A stretch of DNA of 48,814 nt from Dyella sp. ASV24 (GTDB lineage: Bacteria > Pseudomonadota > Gammaproteobacteria > Xanthomonadales > Rhodanobacteraceae), in assembly GCF_016428905.1 (NCBI RefSeq), contig NZ_JAELTQ010000022.1:1-48814 (forward strand), in the 5' to 3' direction. The notes under the pieces are model-generated. The model was not told the origin of the DNA. It did no database searches and was given only the letters and a program-made list of their open reading frames with translations. Below, one piece after another: positions 16,007 through 25,145 of the stretch. Both the position numbers and the translations under genes were made by a program. Positions within the stretch are counted from its first letter, which is position 1. Every line of letters starts with the position of its first letter.

Positions 16007-17788
16007 TCAGGAGGCGACAGCCGCGCGCGGCGTTGCTACCGCGTCGTTGAGTGCCTGGGCAACGCGCTTCTGCTCGACGTGCAGCTCGTTGGGCATGCGC
16101 TGGCCGAAGCTATCGAGGTACTCGCCGATAGCGGCCAACTCGGCGGTCCAGCCAGCCTGGTCGACGTGCAGCAGGGTGTCGACGGTAGCGCGGTCGAGGC
16201 TGAGGTCGTCGAGCTTGAGCTCATCGGCCTTGGGCAGCGTGCCGATCGGCGTGTGATTGCCTTCGGCGCGGCCTTCCACGCGGTCGATCATCCACTGCAG
16301 CACGCGCAGGTTGTCGCCGAAACCCGGCCACAGGAAGCGACCGTCGTCACCCTTGCGGAACCAGTTGACGTGGAAAATCTTCGGCAGATTCGCACCGGGC
16401 TTGTCGAACGACAGCCAGTGACGGAAGTAGTCGCCGTAGTGGTAACCGGCGAACGGCTTCATGGCCATGGAATCACGACGGAGCACACCCACGGCGCCGG
16501 TGGCGGCAGCAGTGGTTTCCGAACCCATGGCCGCGCCGACGAGTACGCCGTGCTTCCAATCCTTTGCTTCGAACACCAGCGGGATCAGCGACGGGCGGCG
16601 ACCACCGAACACGATGGCACTGACCGGCACACCCTGCGCATCTTCCGCGCGCGGCGACCACGTTGGGCACTGCTTTGCGCTCACGGTGAAGCGTGAGTTG
16701 GGGTGCGCGGCCGGACCGTTCGCCGGGTCGTACGGGCGACCCTGCCAATCGGTGACAGGCGTGCCGGGCAGGCCTTCCCACCACGGCTGGTTGTCAGCGG
16801 TAACGGCGACGTTGGTGAAGATCGTGTCGCGCGCAATGGTAGAGAGCGCGTTCGGGTTGGTGGCGTCGCTGGTGCCCGGCGCCACGCCGAAATAGCCGGC
16901 CTCCGGGTTGATCGCGTACAGGCGTCCGTCCGCGCCCGGGCGCATCCAGCAGATGTCATCGCCGACGGTCCAGACCTTCCAGCCGTCTTGACGATAACCT
17001 TCCGGCGGGATGAGCATCGCAAGATTGGTCTTGCCGCAAGCCGAGGGAAATGCAGCGGCGATGTAGTGGGTTTCGCCCTGCGGATTCTCGATACCGACGA
17101 TCAGCATGTGCTCGGCCAGCCAGCCTTCCGACTTCGCCTGATAGCTGGCGATGCGCAGCGCATGGCACTTCTTGCCCAGCAGCGCATTGCCGCCGTAGCC
17201 CGAGCCGTACGACTTGATGGTCAGCTCTTCGGGGAAATGCATGATGAAGCGGCGCTCAGGATCGAGTTCGCCAGTGGAGTGCAGCCCCTTCACGAACGTG
17301 CCTTCGCGCTCGATGCGCGCCTGCGCGGCGGCACCCATGCGCGTCATGGTGCGCATGTTCGCCACCACGTACGGGCTGTCGGTGATTTCCACACCACAGC
17401 GAGCGAGCGGGGAATCAATCGGGCCCATGCAGTACGGGATGACGTACATGGTGCGGCCTTCCATGCAGCCTTCGAACAGCGCATCCATCTTGGCGTGCGC
17501 TTCGGCCGGGGCCATCCAGTGATTGTTCGGGCCGGCGTCTTCCTGCTCATTCGTGCAGACAAAGGTGAGGTGCTCGACGCGAGCCACATCCGAGGGGCTG
17601 GAGCGGTGCAGGTAGCAGCCCGGGTGGGTCTGCTGGTTCAGTTCGATCAGGTCGCCGGTCTGCAGCATCTGCTGCACCAACTGCTGGTACTCGGCGTCGG
17701 AACCGTCGCACCAATGGATATGGGCAGGGCGGGTCAGTGCCGCGACCTCATCCACCCAGCGCTGCAGCGCTGCCAACTTGCTCGACAT
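16007..17788 (-). CDS. pckG: Phosphoenolpyruvate carboxykinase (GTP)
   Basis: The 593-residue protein matches the GTP-dependent PEPCK family in length and motifs. The kinase P-loop with its reactive cysteine is F247-P-S-A-C251-G-K-T-N255. Other family signatures are EELTIKSYGSGYGGNALLGKKC (about 187-208), the metal/nucleotide region VFGGRRPS and the C-terminal half containing FHVNWFRK. It converts oxaloacetate plus GTP to PEP, CO2 and GDP, the entry step of gluconeogenesis. The neighbouring fatty-acid cluster (fadE) makes sense metabolically, since growth on lipids needs this enzyme, but the genes are not one operon. Confidence 0.97.
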   Translation of the reverse strand: MSSKLAALQRWVDEVAALTRPAHIHWCDGSDAEYQQLVQQMLQTGDLIELNQQTHPGCYLHRSSPSDVARVEHLTFVCTNEQEDAGPNNHWMAPAEAHAKMDALFEGCMEGRTMYVIPYCMGPIDSPLARCGVEITDSPYVVANMRTMTRMGAAAQARIEREGTFVKGLHSTGELDPERRFIMHFPEELTIKSYGSGYGGNALLGKKCHALRIASYQAKSEGWLAEHMLIVGIENPQGETHYIAAAFPSACGKTNLAMLIPPEGYRQDGWKVWTVGDDICWMRPGADGRLYAINPEAGYFGVAPGTSDATNPNALSTIARDTIFTNVAVTADNQPWWEGLPGTPVTDWQGRPYDPANGPAAHPNSRFTVSAKQCPTWSPRAEDAQGVPVSAIVFGGRRPSLIPLVFEAKDWKHGVLVGAAMGSETTAAATGAVGVLRRDSMAMKPFAGYHYGDYFRHWLSFDKPGANLPKIFHVNWFRKGDDGRFLWPGFGDNLRVLQWMIDRVEGRAEGNHTPIGTLPKADELKLDDLSLDRATVDTLLHVDQAGWTAELAAIGEYLDSFGQRMPNELHVEQKRVAQALNDAVATPRAAVAS

Positions 17789-17966
17789 CGTTTCCTCACT
17801 CTGGTCTTAAGCTAAAAAAGAAGAGAAACGCTAACTTACGCTCACTGGCATGGCAAGTACGAACGCAGCAAAAAGGCAACTGGGCGCACCGGAATTTGCT
17901 ACGGCCACCGGTGGTTACAGATGTAACTGCAGACCACTTTGGCAGGTGGACTGTCATTGGCTTGCG

Positions 17967-17997
17967 AAGAAAAAAAACGCCGCCCGAAGGCGGCGTT
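17967..17997 (-). terminator. Strong intrinsic terminator of the TetR gene
   Basis: On the minus strand a perfect 9-bp stem (17976-17984 with 17989-17997, arm AACGCCGCC) closed by a UUCG tetraloop is followed by TTTTTTCTTC. It sits 26 bases after the TetR stop codon. Confidence 0.96.
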
Positions 17998-18022
17998 CCC
18001 TGGACTTCCCCGTAACGGCGAT

Positions 18023-18601
18023 TCAGCTTGGCGTAAGCGTGCGGATCATGTGTTCCACGTAAGCATCGAACTCATCGTGGCTGATGCGCGGCAGGCCGAG
18101 CGTGAAATTGAGCTGCAGGAAACCCACATAGGCGGCGTAGGTCAGGCGGGCCCGGTTGAGCGCCTCGTCTGGCACCAGACCAGCTTCGCTGTAGATAGTG
18201 GTGAGGAATTCCATGCGCCGCTGCGATACGCGGGCCATCACCGGTACGACCTGCGGGTGGTCCAGCGCCTTCAACAGTGCAGCGTAGACGCGGTGCGGCG
18301 CCAGCTCGTGGGCCACGCGACGGAACAGTTCCGGTAGGCGCGCGCGAGGATCGGGCATCGCCTCGATCTGGCTGATCACCTCTTTCTCGCCGTATTGCTC
18401 CCAGCGTTCCAGTGCAGCCTGCAGCAAGGCTTCGCGCGTACGGAAATGCCAGTAGAAACTGCCCTTGGTCACCCCTAGCTGGCGGGCCAGCGCCTCGACA
18501 GCGAGTGCACCGACGCCCTGGTCGGCAATCAGCTTGAGGGCGGCATCTTCCCAGTCCTCAGCGGAGAGGCGGGTGCGTTCGGGTTTGGCGCTTGCATTCA
18601 T
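18023..18601 (-). CDS. TetR/AcrR-family transcriptional regulator
   Basis: The start is ATG 18601 (192 residues); longer upstream frames run into the divergent promoter region. The N-terminal helix-turn-helix is typical (VEALARQLGVTKGSFYWHF, about 35-53). The C-terminal ligand domain is of the TetR type, with no recognisable ligand signature. It is divergent from an alpha/beta hydrolase-fadE-DUF4442 cluster. GTATGG half-sites lie at both gene starts, so it is likely autoregulated and a repressor of the lipid genes, perhaps released by an acyl-CoA or fatty acid. The last point is inference from context. Confidence 0.93.
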   Translation of the reverse strand: MNASAKPERTRLSAEDWEDAALKLIADQGVGALAVEALARQLGVTKGSFYWHFRTREALLQAALERWEQYGEKEVISQIEAMPDPRARLPELFRRVAHELAPHRVYAALLKALDHPQVVPVMARVSQRRMEFLTTIYSEAGLVPDEALNRARLTYAAYVGFLQLNFTLGLPRISHDEFDAYVEHMIRTLTPS

Positions 18602-18605
18602 GTGA

Positions 18606-18740
18606 GTATGGTAGCCCCTGCCAGCGGCATTGCAATTGGCACGGTGGCAAGTCGTTGAATCAGCGGAAACTCCCCTTGTCGCAGCGCATATTGACGCAGC
18701 GCTTTGAGCCGATCCATACTCGACCGTATGGTATCCATAC
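18606..18740. promoter_or_regulatory. Divergent control region with GTATGG/CCATAC half-sites (putative TetR operator)
   Basis: CCATAC (18714-18719), GTATGG (18726-18731) and CCATAC (18735-18740) form two overlapping inverted repeats with 6- and 3-base spacers. A fourth half-site, GTATGGTA, lies at 18606-18613, directly before the TetR start codon. Such paired sites are typical of TetR operators. The cluster covers the likely hydrolase start ATG at 18728, for which no Shine-Dalgarno sequence is visible, so that mRNA may be leaderless. Confidence 0.65.
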
Positions 18741-19618
18741 CCACTACCGAGAAGTCCGTCGCCCAGGTCAGTGCCGTCGATGGCCTGCCATTGGCCGTCG
18801 AAACCCGCCAACCCTCCGGCCATCCCACGCTGCTGTTCGCCCATGGTTTCGGCCAGACGCGCGGTGCGTGGCGTGGCACGGCAGAGGCGCTGGCGGCTGA
18901 GGGCTTTCGCTGCGTCACCTTCGATGCGCGCGGCCATGGCGAGAGCGGCCACGTCGCCGGTGGCGACTACCACATGGAACAGTTCATCGGCGATCTGCGC
19001 CTGCTGGCCCATGCCGAGCTGCACAAGCCGATCCTGGTCGGTGCCTCGATGGGCGGCTTGCTCGGGCTAGTCATTGCCGGCGAGATCGATCCGGGCGCCT
19101 TCCGCGCGCTGGTGCTGGTGGATATCACGCCGCGCTGGGAAACCAAGGGCGTGGAACGCATCCTTGCCTTTATGCAGGCACACCCGGATGGCTTCGCCAG
19201 TTATGCGCAGGCGGGCGAGGAAATTGCGAAGTACCTGCCCCATCGCGCCGAGCGCAAGACAGAAGACCAATTGCGACCACTGCTGCGTGAAGGCGCCGAT
19301 GGACGCCTGCGCTGGCACTGGGATCCGGCCCTGCTCAACGGCCTGGTGCGCGAGAGCGAGCGCTACCAGCCGCGCCTGATGGCTGCCGCATCGAAAGTGC
19401 GCGTGCCCGTGCTGTTGCTCTCGGGTGGCCGCAGCGACGTGGTGTCGCGCGAGACGGTCGACGAATTCCTGCAGTTGGTGCCGCATGCCGAGCACGTGGA
19501 GCTTCCGCGCGCCACGCACATGGTGGCGGGCGATGCCAACGACGTATTCACCCGCGAGATTGCACGCTTCGTGGGCAAGCTTTCATCAACGGATCGCAGC
19601 GATGCGGTCACTGCGTGA
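18728..19618 (+). CDS. Alpha/beta hydrolase
   Basis: With ATG 18728 the protein has 296 residues (a TTG at 18706 frame-upstream region is less likely). It has the oxyanion motif FAHGFGQTRGAW (about 37-48) and nucleophile elbow G105-A-S107-M-G109. The likely acid is D237 (GGRSDVV) and the catalytic histidine H264 (RATHMVAGD). These complete the triad of the esterase/peroxidase-like hydrolase family. The substrate is unknown. It stands 51 bases before fadE on the same strand and opposite TetR, which suggests a role in ester or acyl-thioester breakdown that feeds beta-oxidation. Confidence 0.9.
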   Translation: MVSIPTTEKSVAQVSAVDGLPLAVETRQPSGHPTLLFAHGFGQTRGAWRGTAEALAAEGFRCVTFDARGHGESGHVAGGDYHMEQFIGDLRLLAHAELHKPILVGASMGGLLGLVIAGEIDPGAFRALVLVDITPRWETKGVERILAFMQAHPDGFASYAQAGEEIAKYLPHRAERKTEDQLRPLLREGADGRLRWHWDPALLNGLVRESERYQPRLMAAASKVRVPVLLLSGGRSDVVSRETVDEFLQLVPHAEHVELPRATHMVAGDANDVFTREIARFVGKLSSTDRSDAVTA

Positions 19619-19669
19619 ACCCATGAAATCCATGTTCGACCAAGACGTCATTCGTAACGAGGTGTTGTG

Positions 19670-22141
19670 ATGTCCGTGATACTGACCCTGCTGGCGGCCA
19701 TCATTGCCACCGGCGCCTGTGCCTACCACCGCACCAACCTGCGGACATGGGCGATTGCCACGGTGATCACCACCGTCGTGGTCGGCCTGATCGCCGGTGC
19801 GCCGTGGACCATGTTCATTCTGCTGGTCATTGAACTGGCTATCGCCGTACCGCTGTTAATGGACGGTTTCCGCCGCAAGAAGATCAGCGCGCCACTGCTG
19901 AAGATGTTCGCCAAGGTGACGCCGAAGCTGTCCGAGACGGAGCAGACCGCACTGGAAGCGGGCACGGTGGGTTTCGAAGGCGAACTGTTCTCGGGCAAGC
20001 CGGACTGGCACGAGCTGCTCAAGCAGCCCAAGCCGGAATTGAGCGTTGAGGAGCAAGCGTTCCTCGACGGCCCGGTGGAAGAATTGTGCGGCATGATCGA
20101 CGATTGGCAGATCACGCACGAGCTGGCCGACCTGCCGCCAGAAGTCTGGGCCTTCATCAAGAAGCACAAGTTCTTCGGCATGATCATCCCGAAGCAGTAC
20201 GGTGGCCTTGGCTTCTCCGCGCTGGCGCATTCGGCCGTGCTGCAGAAGCTGGCGACCATGTCGGCCACGGTGGCGTCGACGGTGGCCGTGCCGAACTCGC
20301 TGGGTCCGGCGGAACTGCTGCTGCACTACGGCAGCGACGAGCAGAAGAACCACTACCTGCCGCGCCTTGCCGTGGGTGAAGAGATTCCGTGCTTTGCGCT
20401 TACCGGTCCATACGCAGGTTCGGACGCTACGTCCATCACTGACTACGGTGTGGTGTGCAAGCAAGTGGTCGACGGCGTGGAAACGCTGGGCATGAAGCTC
20501 ACCTTCGACAAGCGCTACATCACGCTGGCGCCGATCGCGACCGTCGTTGGCTTGGCTTTCCGCTTGTATGACCCGGAGAAGCTGCTCGGCGATAAGGAAG
20601 ACCTGGGCATCACGCTCGCCTTGCTGCCGCGCTCGACGCCGGGCCTGGAAATCGGCCGTCGCCATTTCCCGTTGAACATCCCGTTCCAGAACGGTCCGCT
20701 GCACGGCAAGGACGTGTTCGTGCCGCTGTCAGTGCTGATTGGTGGCCCGCACATGGCCGGCCATGGCTGGCGCATGCTGGTGGAATGCCTTTCCGTGGGT
20801 CGTGCGATTTCGTTGCCGTCGAACGCGACCGGTGGTGTGCGTGCTGCGGTGGCGGCGACAGGCGCCTACGCACGCATGCGCAAGCAGTTTGGTTTGTCCA
20901 TCGCCCGCTTCGAAGGCGTGGAAGAAGCGCTGGCGCGTATCGGCGGCCTGACCTACGCGACCGCGGCGCTTTCCCGCGCAACGGCTGCCGCGGTCGACCG
21001 TGGCGAGAAGCCGGCCGTGCCGTCCGCTATCGCGAAATACCACGCTACCGAATGGGGCCGCGCCATTGCCGGTGACGCGTTGGACGTGCACGGTGGCAAG
21101 GGTGTGCAGCTGGGTCCGAAGAACTACGCGGGCCGCGCATGGCAGGGTGTGCCGATCGCCATCACGGTGGAAGGCGCCAACATCATGACGCGTAGCCTGA
21201 TGATCTTCGGTCAGGGCGCGATCCGCTGCCATCCCTACGTGCTGAAGGAAATGCAGGCGCTGTCGATCCCCGACTACGGCGATCGCCTGAAGTCGTTCGA
21301 TCGCGCGCTGTTCGGTCACATCGGTTTTGGCATTTCCAACGCAGTGCGCTCGTTTACGCTGGGCGTGACGGGTTCGCGCATCGGCGATACCGCCGGTGAT
21401 GCGTATGTGCGTCGCTACTACCGCAAGCTCAACCGTTACTCCGCCGCGCTCGCGCTGTGCGCCGATACCTTCATGGGCGTGCTGGGCGGCAAGCTGAAGT
21501 TCAAGGAAAAGCTGTCGGCTCGTCTGGGTGACGTGCTGAGCTATCTGTACATCGCCAGTGCCATGCTGAAGCGCTATGAAGACACCGGCCGTCCGGAAGC
21601 GGATCGTCCGCTGCTGGCCTGGGCGTTCCACGAGTGCATGTGGCGCATTCAGACCTCGCTCGATGGCGCCATCCGCAATTTCCCGGTGAAGCCGGTGTCG
21701 TGGCTGCTGCGTGCCTTGGTGTTCCCGTTCGGCCGTCGTGAAGTACCGCCGTCGGATCGCCTGGGTCGCCGCGTCGCTGCCATCATCACAGCGCCGGGCG
21801 AAGCGCGTGATCGCCTCACCGAGTGGGTTTACCTCACGCCGACCGCGAACAACACCATCGGTCGCATGAACGCACTGCTGCCGGACGTGATCGCTGCCGA
21901 GCCAGTGGAGCGTAAGTTCGGCAAGGCGCAGAAGGCCGGCCAGTTCAAGTCTCATGACTACGTGGGGCAGCTCACGGAAGCCATGCAGGCCGGTGTGATC
22001 AACGCGGCCGAATTCGAATTGCTCAAGCGCGTACGCGAAGGCGTGTTCGAGTTCATTTCGGTGGATGATTTCGACCCGTCGGAACTTCGTGCAGCCGTTA
22101 CCCGCGCAGACCACAAGAAGAAGCTGGCCGACGCGGCCTGA
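19670..22141 (+). CDS. fadE: Acyl-CoA dehydrogenase FadE
   Basis: The start ATG 19670 has GAGGTG five bases upstream (19659-19664); a GTG just before it is less likely. The 823-residue length is that of the long enterobacterial-type FadE, not of the usual 380-residue enzymes. Two or three hydrophobic segments (about 1-66) anchor it to the membrane. They are followed by acyl-CoA dehydrogenase N-terminal, middle (CFALTGPYAGSDATS) and C-terminal domains (DVHGGKGVQLGPKNY), then the long DUF1974 tail. FadE catalyses the first, FAD-dependent step of fatty acid beta-oxidation. Context with TetR, hydrolase and a hotdog protein supports lipid catabolism. Confidence 0.96.
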   Translation: MSVILTLLAAIIATGACAYHRTNLRTWAIATVITTVVVGLIAGAPWTMFILLVIELAIAVPLLMDGFRRKKISAPLLKMFAKVTPKLSETEQTALEAGTVGFEGELFSGKPDWHELLKQPKPELSVEEQAFLDGPVEELCGMIDDWQITHELADLPPEVWAFIKKHKFFGMIIPKQYGGLGFSALAHSAVLQKLATMSATVASTVAVPNSLGPAELLLHYGSDEQKNHYLPRLAVGEEIPCFALTGPYAGSDATSITDYGVVCKQVVDGVETLGMKLTFDKRYITLAPIATVVGLAFRLYDPEKLLGDKEDLGITLALLPRSTPGLEIGRRHFPLNIPFQNGPLHGKDVFVPLSVLIGGPHMAGHGWRMLVECLSVGRAISLPSNATGGVRAAVAATGAYARMRKQFGLSIARFEGVEEALARIGGLTYATAALSRATAAAVDRGEKPAVPSAIAKYHATEWGRAIAGDALDVHGGKGVQLGPKNYAGRAWQGVPIAITVEGANIMTRSLMIFGQGAIRCHPYVLKEMQALSIPDYGDRLKSFDRALFGHIGFGISNAVRSFTLGVTGSRIGDTAGDAYVRRYYRKLNRYSAALALCADTFMGVLGGKLKFKEKLSARLGDVLSYLYIASAMLKRYEDTGRPEADRPLLAWAFHECMWRIQTSLDGAIRNFPVKPVSWLLRALVFPFGRREVPPSDRLGRRVAAIITAPGEARDRLTEWVYLTPTANNTIGRMNALLPDVIAAEPVERKFGKAQKAGQFKSHDYVGQLTEAMQAGVINAAEFELLKRVREGVFEFISVDDFDPSELRAAVTRADHKKKLADAA

Positions 22142-22150
22142 TGTGCTTCG

Positions 22151-22180
22151 CCGCCATGCCGGCTACGTCCGGCATGGCGG
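22151..22180 (+). promoter_or_regulatory. Intercistronic hairpin between fadE and the DUF4442 gene
   Basis: A perfect 12-bp stem (22151-22162 with 22169-22180, arm CCGCCATGCCGG, loop CTACGT) begins 9 bases after the fadE stop. It lacks a T-tract, so it more likely protects the fadE mRNA 3' end or lowers downstream expression than fully terminates. Confidence 0.6.
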
Positions 22181-22237
22181 TTCCCAACGACGTACGAAAG
22201 GGTGGCGCCCAGGCGCTGCCGCAGCGGGAGATTTGCC

Positions 22238-22702
22238 ATGAGCCAGGCTTTGTCGCTGTACCGTCGACTAGTTTCCCTGCCAGGTGGCCGCTGGTTGTAC
22301 GGCCGGCTGATCTGTTTCAAGGCCCCTTACTTCGCGACCATCGTCCCCCGCTTTCTCCAACTGGAGCCAGGGCGTTGCGAAGTGGCGATCCGCGATCGCC
22401 GTCGCGTGCACAACCATATCGGCACCGTGCACGCCATTGCGCTCTGCAATGCGGCTGAACTCACCGCCGGCATGATGACCGATGTGACCATTCCCCCGGC
22501 CATGCGCTGGATACCCAAGGGTATGACGGTCGAGTACCTCGCCAAGGCCAAGGGCACATTGATCGCGCTGGCCACGCCGGAATCGCCTGCGGTCGAAGCG
22601 GCTCACGGTTACGCCTGGCCGGTTACGGTAAATGTGCGCAATCAGGCGGGTGAGGATGTGTTCCGCGCCCGCATCGACATGTGGGTATCACCACGCAAGT
22701 GA
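22238..22702 (+). CDS. DUF4442 hotdog-fold protein (thioesterase-like)
   Basis: The start ATG 22238 has GGGAG 7 bases upstream (22226-22230), giving 154 residues. The central sequence (VHNHIGTVHAIALCNAAELTAGMMTD, about 57-82) is the hotdog-fold helix region of the DUF4442/PaaI-like superfamily, and the C-terminus is strand-rich. Proteins of this group are suspected acyl-CoA thioesterases, but the biochemical function is not established. Its place right after fadE fits a role in releasing or balancing acyl-CoA during beta-oxidation. It is convergent with the diguanylate cyclase gene, 10 bases apart. Confidence 0.85.
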   Translation: MSQALSLYRRLVSLPGGRWLYGRLICFKAPYFATIVPRFLQLEPGRCEVAIRDRRRVHNHIGTVHAIALCNAAELTAGMMTDVTIPPAMRWIPKGMTVEYLAKAKGTLIALATPESPAVEAAHGYAWPVTVNVRNQAGEDVFRARIDMWVSPRK

Positions 22703-22712
22703 ACGCTCTGCG

Positions 22713-23708
22713 TCAGTTCTCCATGACACAACGGTTCTTGCCTTCGCCCTTGGCGCGATAGAGCGCCCGGTCGGCGGCCTGGATCAGCGTCTCATCGCTC
22801 TGTTCTTCTCCGTGCCACATCGCTATGCCGATGCTTGCGCTCACCTTCGCTTCGAAGGGGCCTTTGCTGCCTTCGAGGAGATACGGTTGGGCGATCACCG
22901 TGCACACTTCCTGGCAGCGGCGCAGCAGTGAGGCATCGTCGACGACGTCCTCCAGGATCAGCGCGAACTCGTCACCGCCGAGGCGGGCCACGGTATCGTT
23001 AGAGCGCAGTCCGTCGCCAAGGCGCTCGGCGATGGCCTGCAGCAACGCGTCACCCGCGGGATGCCCATGGGTATCGTTGACGGCCTTGAAACCATCGATA
23101 TCGAGCAGGGCAAGTGCAAAACCGGGGCCGTGGCGCGGCACGCGCTGCATGGCGGTCAGTAGACGGTCGTGAAACAGCACGCGATTCGGCAAGCCAGTGA
23201 GCATGTCGTGCGTTGCCTGGTGGCGGATGCGCTCCTCGATACGCAGGCGCTCCGCCATTTCCACTTTGAGCTGAGTATTGCGCTCTTCCAGCGTGGCGAG
23301 TGCCGACTTCAGCTCGGCGCGCGCCTTATACAGATCAAGGAATACGCGAACCTTGGACTGCAGGATCATGTCGTTGATCGGTTTCGCGATGTAGTCCACC
23401 GCACCGAAGTGATAGCCGCGGATGCGGTTGATGTCATCGGCGTAAGCGGCCGTGACGAAGATGATCGGCGTTTCCTTCAGTTGATCGGTTTCACCGATCA
23501 AGAAGGCAACTTCGAAGCCGTCCATCTCCGGCATGTTCACGTCCAGCAGGATCAGCGCGAAGTCATGGTCAAGGCACAGGGCGAGGGCTTCGTTGCCACT
23601 GTTCGCCTCGAACAGCTGCGAACCACTGTCAGCCAGCAGATGCCGCATGGCCACCAGGTTCGCTGGCGTATCGTCGACGACAAGGATCTTGGGAAGAGGG
23701 ATGTTCAT
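22713..23708 (-). CDS. Response regulator diguanylate cyclase (REC-GGDEF)
   Basis: The start is ATG 23708, whose A is also the last base of the cheB stop (TAATG), indicating translational coupling; this gives 331 residues. The receiver domain (1-125) has acidic pocket D12-D13, phospho-acceptor D56 and K109. A coiled-coil linker (about 128-165) joins it to a GGDEF domain with intact GGDEF (244-248) and an intact I-site R235-S-N-D238. It should make c-di-GMP when phosphorylated and be product-inhibited. The likely donor is the hybrid kinase at the head of the same operon. Confidence 0.95.
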   Translation of the reverse strand: MNIPLPKILVVDDTPANLVAMRHLLADSGSQLFEANSGNEALALCLDHDFALILLDVNMPEMDGFEVAFLIGETDQLKETPIIFVTAAYADDINRIRGYHFGAVDYIAKPINDMILQSKVRVFLDLYKARAELKSALATLEERNTQLKVEMAERLRIEERIRHQATHDMLTGLPNRVLFHDRLLTAMQRVPRHGPGFALALLDIDGFKAVNDTHGHPAGDALLQAIAERLGDGLRSNDTVARLGGDEFALILEDVVDDASLLRRCQEVCTVIAQPYLLEGSKGPFEAKVSASIGIAMWHGEEQSDETLIQAADRALYRAKGEGKNRCVMEN

Positions 23709-24274
23709 TACAGGCACAGGCGATTGATCAGCGGCGCGATGTCCGCCAGAGGGAGACAATGATCGGCCCCGGCGCGTTCGAGCGCTGCCGTGGGCATGGC
23801 CGGGGACTCGGCATCCACGGGGTCTTGCACAATGGCCAAGCCGCCACGTTCACGGATCCGCAGCAAGCCATCGGCACCGTCGCTGTTCGCGCCGGTGAGC
23901 AGTACGCCGATCAGCCCATCGCGCCAGGCTTCTGCGGCGGACTCGAACAGCACATCGATCGACGGGCGCGCAAAGCTCACGCGCTGGTCCACCGACAGTG
24001 CAAAGCGGCGACTGGTTTCAACCAACAGGTGATAACCGCTGGGCGCCACGTAGATGACGCCGCCGCGCATGGGCGTGCGCTCGCGTGCTTCTTCTACCGG
24101 CAGCGTGGCATGCCTGGCCAGCAACTCGCAAAGCAAGTCGACCGTGGAGGAACCGGTATGGCAACAGACGGCGATCGGTTGGCTCAAGGTGGCGTCGAGA
24201 CGGGCGAACAAGTGTTCCAGCGCGGTGAGTCCGCCCGCCGAGCAGCCGATCACGATGGCTTGCGGCGTCGCCAT
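23708..24274 (-). CDS. cheB: CheB-type protein-glutamate methylesterase (catalytic domain only)
   Basis: The 188-residue protein consists only of the CheB catalytic domain. The triad is visible: S12 (GCSAGG), H39 (CCHTGSS) and D132 (TGANSDGADG). The N-terminal receiver domain of chemotaxis CheB is absent, so it is not switched directly by CheA-type phosphorylation. CheB removes methyl groups from glutamates of receptors. The gene lies one base after cheR and is coupled to the diguanylate cyclase. No methyl-accepting protein is nearby, so its substrate is open; the hybrid kinase itself or a remote receptor are candidates. Confidence 0.92.
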   Translation of the reverse strand: MATPQAIVIGCSAGGLTALEHLFARLDATLSQPIAVCCHTGSSTVDLLCELLARHATLPVEEARERTPMRGGVIYVAPSGYHLLVETSRRFALSVDQRVSFARPSIDVLFESAAEAWRDGLIGVLLTGANSDGADGLLRIRERGGLAIVQDPVDAESPAMPTAALERAGADHCLPLADIAPLINRLCL

Positions 24275-24275
24275 A

Positions 24276-25145
24276 TCATTCCTTCACCGCGTTGCGCGGA
24301 CCCAGGCGATAGATGCGGCGTGCCGCGTCCACGGGCTTGAAGTCGCTGGCGGATGGGGCGAAGTCCAGGCTTTCGCGCGTGCCCAGGCAGAGAAAGCCGC
24401 CACGCACCAGGCTGTCGCGGAACAGAGCCAGCGTGCGGTCCTGCAGCGGGTCCGAGAAGTAGATGAGCACGTTGCGGCACAGCACCAGGTGCGCTTCGCA
24501 GAACACTTCGTCGGTGACCAGGTTGTGGTTGGCGAAGATCACGTTGCGGCGCAGACGCTGATCGAGCTTGATGAGCTCATAGCGTGCGCTGTAATAGTCG
24601 GCCAGCGTGTGGCTTCCGCCCGCCGCCAGATAATTGCGCGACCACAGTTGTGCCTCGCGGGAAGGGTAGATGCCTTCCTGTGCGTGTCGCAGCGCACTCT
24701 CGTTGAAGTCGGTGGCGTAGATCTGCGTGCGATCGTAGAGTCCGGCTTCTTCAAGCAGGATAGCCAGTGAATAGACCTCTTGCCCGTGCGCGCAGCCGGC
24801 TTGCCAGATATTGATCTGCGGATAGGAGGCGAGTACGGGGAAAACCTGTTCGCGCAGCGCGAGGAAAACATCGGGGTCGCGGAACATCTCTGATACCGGA
24901 ACCGACAGTCCCTCGAGCACCACAGGCAGAAAATCCTGCTCATGCAGCACGCGCGTGGTGAGGGCACTCACCGTATCGATTCCCTGTGCGTGCACGAGTT
25001 GAAGCACGCGACGCTTGAGTGAGGCAGGGGCGTACTGGGTGAAGTCATACCCGTGCCGCAGTTTCAACGCGCGCACGAACAACTCAATCTCGATGTCCTC
25101 GAGCGAGGTATCCGGTGCCTGTGGCTGGTCGGCCAACCTGCTCAT
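24276..25145 (-). CDS. cheR: CheR-type protein-glutamate methyltransferase
   Basis: I choose ATG 25145, which overlaps the kinase stop in an ATGA quartet; the ATG 4 codons earlier is possible. The 289-residue protein has the CheR N-terminal helical domain (about 15-75), then VSEMFRDP in the place of the TxFFR motif. The SAM-binding motif is AGCAHGQEVYSLAILLEE (about 115-132), followed by YATDFNESAL and LCRNVLIYF. It uses S-adenosylmethionine to methylate receptor glutamates. The SAM motif varies from the chemotaxis consensus (CATGEE), as common in CheR proteins of alternative pathways. Confidence 0.93.
   Translation of the reverse strand: MSRLADQPQAPDTSLEDIEIELFVRALKLRHGYDFTQYAPASLKRRVLQLVHAQGIDTVSALTTRVLHEQDFLPVVLEGLSVPVSEMFRDPDVFLALREQVFPVLASYPQINIWQAGCAHGQEVYSLAILLEEAGLYDRTQIYATDFNESALRHAQEGIYPSREAQLWSRNYLAAGGSHTLADYYSARYELIKLDQRLRRNVIFANHNLVTDEVFCEAHLVLCRNVLIYFSDPLQDRTLALFRDSLVRGGFLCLGTRESLDFAPSASDFKPVDAARRIYRLGPRNAVKE

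Noticed and set aside
20729-22114. 461-codon open frame antisense to fadE
   Set aside because: It has His/Arg/Gln-rich composition and no recognisable domain, whereas fadE covers the region with known motifs.
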